Shown here: positions 22,066 through 23,445 of the stretch, piece by piece
How positions within the stretch are numbered: position 1 is the stretch's first letter
How the letters are laid out: each line of letters begins with the position of its first letter
Origin: CALMUP01 sp035327305
GTDB lineage: Bacteria; Verrucomicrobiota; Kiritimatiellia; CAIVKH01
Length of the DNA: 23,445 bases
NCBI GenBank assembly: GCA_035327305.1
Contig: DAOLDL010000046.1
Location: 1-23,445, forward strand
Reading direction: 5' to 3'
Notes under the pieces: model-generated
Database searches by the model: none
The model's input: only the letters and a program-made list of their open reading frames with translations
Told to the model about the DNA's origin: nothing
Program-made: the position numbers and the translations under genes

Positions 22066-23445
22066 ATGACGAAGACCGACACCATTACTGCGATTGCAAC
22101 CGCCCCCGGCGAGGCTGGGATCGCGATCATTCGCATTTCCGGTCCGGATACCTACCGGATTGCCGACGCGATATTCTGCGGACGAGGCGACAAGCCTTCG
22201 CAGCGGCCTCCGTTTACCATGGCGTATGGCAGCATCGTCGATCATGAGGGACAGAGAATTGATGATGTGTTGATGTTGTTCATGCGCGCGCCGCGAAGCT
22301 ACACCGGTGAAGACCAGGTCGAGGTTCATGGCCACGGTGGCTCGATTTCCTGTCAGCGCATACTTCGCCGTGTCCTTGAAGCCGGCGCCCGGTTGGCCGA
22401 ACCGGGTGAATTTACCAAACGCGCATTTCTCAACGGCCGCATGGACCTCGTCCAGGCCGAAGCCGTTCTCGATCTGATCAAAGCCCGCAGTGAACGCGCC
22501 GCCAAGGCCGCGGTCGATCAGCTATCCGGATCGATCAGCTTGTCGTTGTCCACCATTTACGACGACACCATCGCGGCGCACGCCGACCTCGAAGCGACCA
22601 TGGACTTCCCGGAGGACGAACTGCCCGAGGCGGTGATGGAAGACATCAAGCATCGACTTGACGAAATCCGTTCCCGCACCGACGCATTGCTGGCGACCTG
22701 GTCGGATGGACGCCTCCTGCGCGAAGGGGCGTTGATCGTGATCGCCGGACGACCCAACGTGGGAAAATCCACCCTCATGAATGTCTTGCTCGGGCAAAAC
22801 CGCGCCATTGTATCCGACACTCCCGGGACCACCCGCGACACCATCGAAGAGGGGTACATTCTTAACGGTATACCGTTGCGGCTGGTTGATACCGCGGGGT
22901 TGCGGGATACGGACTGCGACATCGAACGCGAGGGAATCCGTCGCTCCCACGACCATCTCGGAAAAGCGGACGGGACCCTGTACCTGATCGATGCATCCGC
23001 CGGGCCGACGGAAGAAGACCGGCAGAACCTCGCGCGACTGTCCCCGGAAAAAACCATCGTGATCTGGAACAAGATGGATCTCGCGCCCGATGTAAAAGCG
23101 GGGGCCTCGGGCGAGACGCCCCACAAAACACTGTATATCAGCCTGAAAGACGCGGTGTCTGCGGGAAAAATTCGCGCCGCGCTTTCCGATCTGCTTCACA
23201 CCGAATACAGACAAGGGGCCGAACAGCAGGCGGTGATATCCGAGCGGCATCGAGCCATCCTCGTGGAATTTCAGCGACAGCTTGAGTGCGCGGTTCAACT
23301 CGTCATTCAGCGCCGCGAAGACCAGGTCCCGTTGGCCAGCGCCCACCTGCGCGATGCCCTCGAAACCCTCGGAACCGCCACCGGCCGGGTCTATCAGCAG
23401 GAATTGCTCAACACCATCTTTTCGCGGTTTTGTATTGGTAAATAA
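22066..23445 (+). CDS. mnmE: tRNA uridine-5-carboxymethylaminomethyl modification GTPase MnmE
   Basis: This 459-residue GTPase acts with MnmG to modify the wobble uridine of certain tRNAs. The N-terminal tetrahydrofolate-binding domain starts TITAIATAPGEAGIAIIRISGP. The helical domain is interrupted by a G domain with G1 GRPNVGKS (228-235), DTPGTTRD, G3 DTAG and G4 NKMD. The C-terminal FCIGK motif, containing the cysteine conserved in the family, is the very end of the protein, so the gene is complete although it ends at the window edge. No ribosome binding site is visible before ATG 22066, which agrees with a leaderless transcript. Confidence 0.98.
   Translation: MTKTDTITAIATAPGEAGIAIIRISGPDTYRIADAIFCGRGDKPSQRPPFTMAYGSIVDHEGQRIDDVLMLFMRAPRSYTGEDQVEVHGHGGSISCQRILRRVLEAGARLAEPGEFTKRAFLNGRMDLVQAEAVLDLIKARSERAAKAAVDQLSGSISLSLSTIYDDTIAAHADLEATMDFPEDELPEAVMEDIKHRLDEIRSRTDALLATWSDGRLLREGALIVIAGRPNVGKSTLMNVLLGQNRAIVSDTPGTTRDTIEEGYILNGIPLRLVDTAGLRDTDCDIEREGIRRSHDHLGKADGTLYLIDASAGPTEEDRQNLARLSPEKTIVIWNKMDLAPDVKAGASGETPHKTLYISLKDAVSAGKIRAALSDLLHTEYRQGAEQQAVISERHRAILVEFQRQLECAVQLVIQRREDQVPLASAHLRDALETLGTATGRVYQQELLNTIFSRFCIGK

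Noticed and set aside
22522..23346. 274-residue minus-strand ORF opposite mnmE
   Set aside because: It lies entirely within the conserved mnmE gene and has no recognisable domain.

Overview
The window is a chromosomal segment of moderate to high GC content from a Gram-negative (diderm) bacterium. Evidence for an outer membrane is a small beta-barrel protein, an ExbB/ExbD energy-transduction operon and several Sec or Tat signal peptides. The neighbouring DUF1800 and DUF1501 genes, the ExbB-ExbD-ExbD-VWA-TPR operon, SulP/EIIA pairing and short interspersed repeats fit a member of the PVC superphylum or a related uncultured lineage. This is an inference from gene content; no rRNA or other phylogenetic marker was analysed. 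I saw no tRNA, rRNA, CRISPR array, prophage or insertion sequence.

Layout. 1-344: non-coding, with repeated G-rich words and two inverted repeats. 345-6908 (+): a six-gene operon of two exported TPR proteins, a TolQ/ExbB channel protein, two ExbD/TolR proteins and a membrane-anchored VWA-like protein, tightly spaced or overlapping. 6994-9273 (-): recN and a small outer-membrane beta-barrel gene. 9492-11916 (+): an SLC13-type anion symporter and a class II-like histone deacetylase family enzyme. 12032-12919 (-) and 13128-15340 (+): a zinc-ribbon/EIIA fusion divergent from a stand-alone EIIA(Ntr)-like protein, followed by a SulP anion transporter. 15471-18915 (+): DUF1800, a Tat-exported DUF1501 protein and msrA. 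19040-21181 (-): a secreted protein with CBM25-like modules flanking a BNR/Asp-box region. 21319-21950 (-): a VapBC-type toxin-antitoxin pair. 22066-23445 (+): complete mnmE, ending exactly at the window edge.

How the parts may work together. The first operon looks like a proton-motive-force-driven envelope machine in which a VWA protein takes the place usually held by TonB or TolA, with TPR proteins as periplasmic scaffolds. The EIIA/zinc-ribbon/SulP cluster looks like phosphorylation-dependent control of an anion or bicarbonate transporter. DUF1800-DUF1501-MsrA may form an exported protein set with methionine sulfoxide repair.

The most interesting non-coding signals are: (a) a repeated GTAG-plus-hairpin element, REP-like, in two of the three convergent intergenic spaces, with a related hairpin in the third; (b) two 17-bp TTTCCAA-type palindromes exactly 32 bp apart in front of the SulP gene; (c) tandem 12-bp repeats at the antitoxin promoter.
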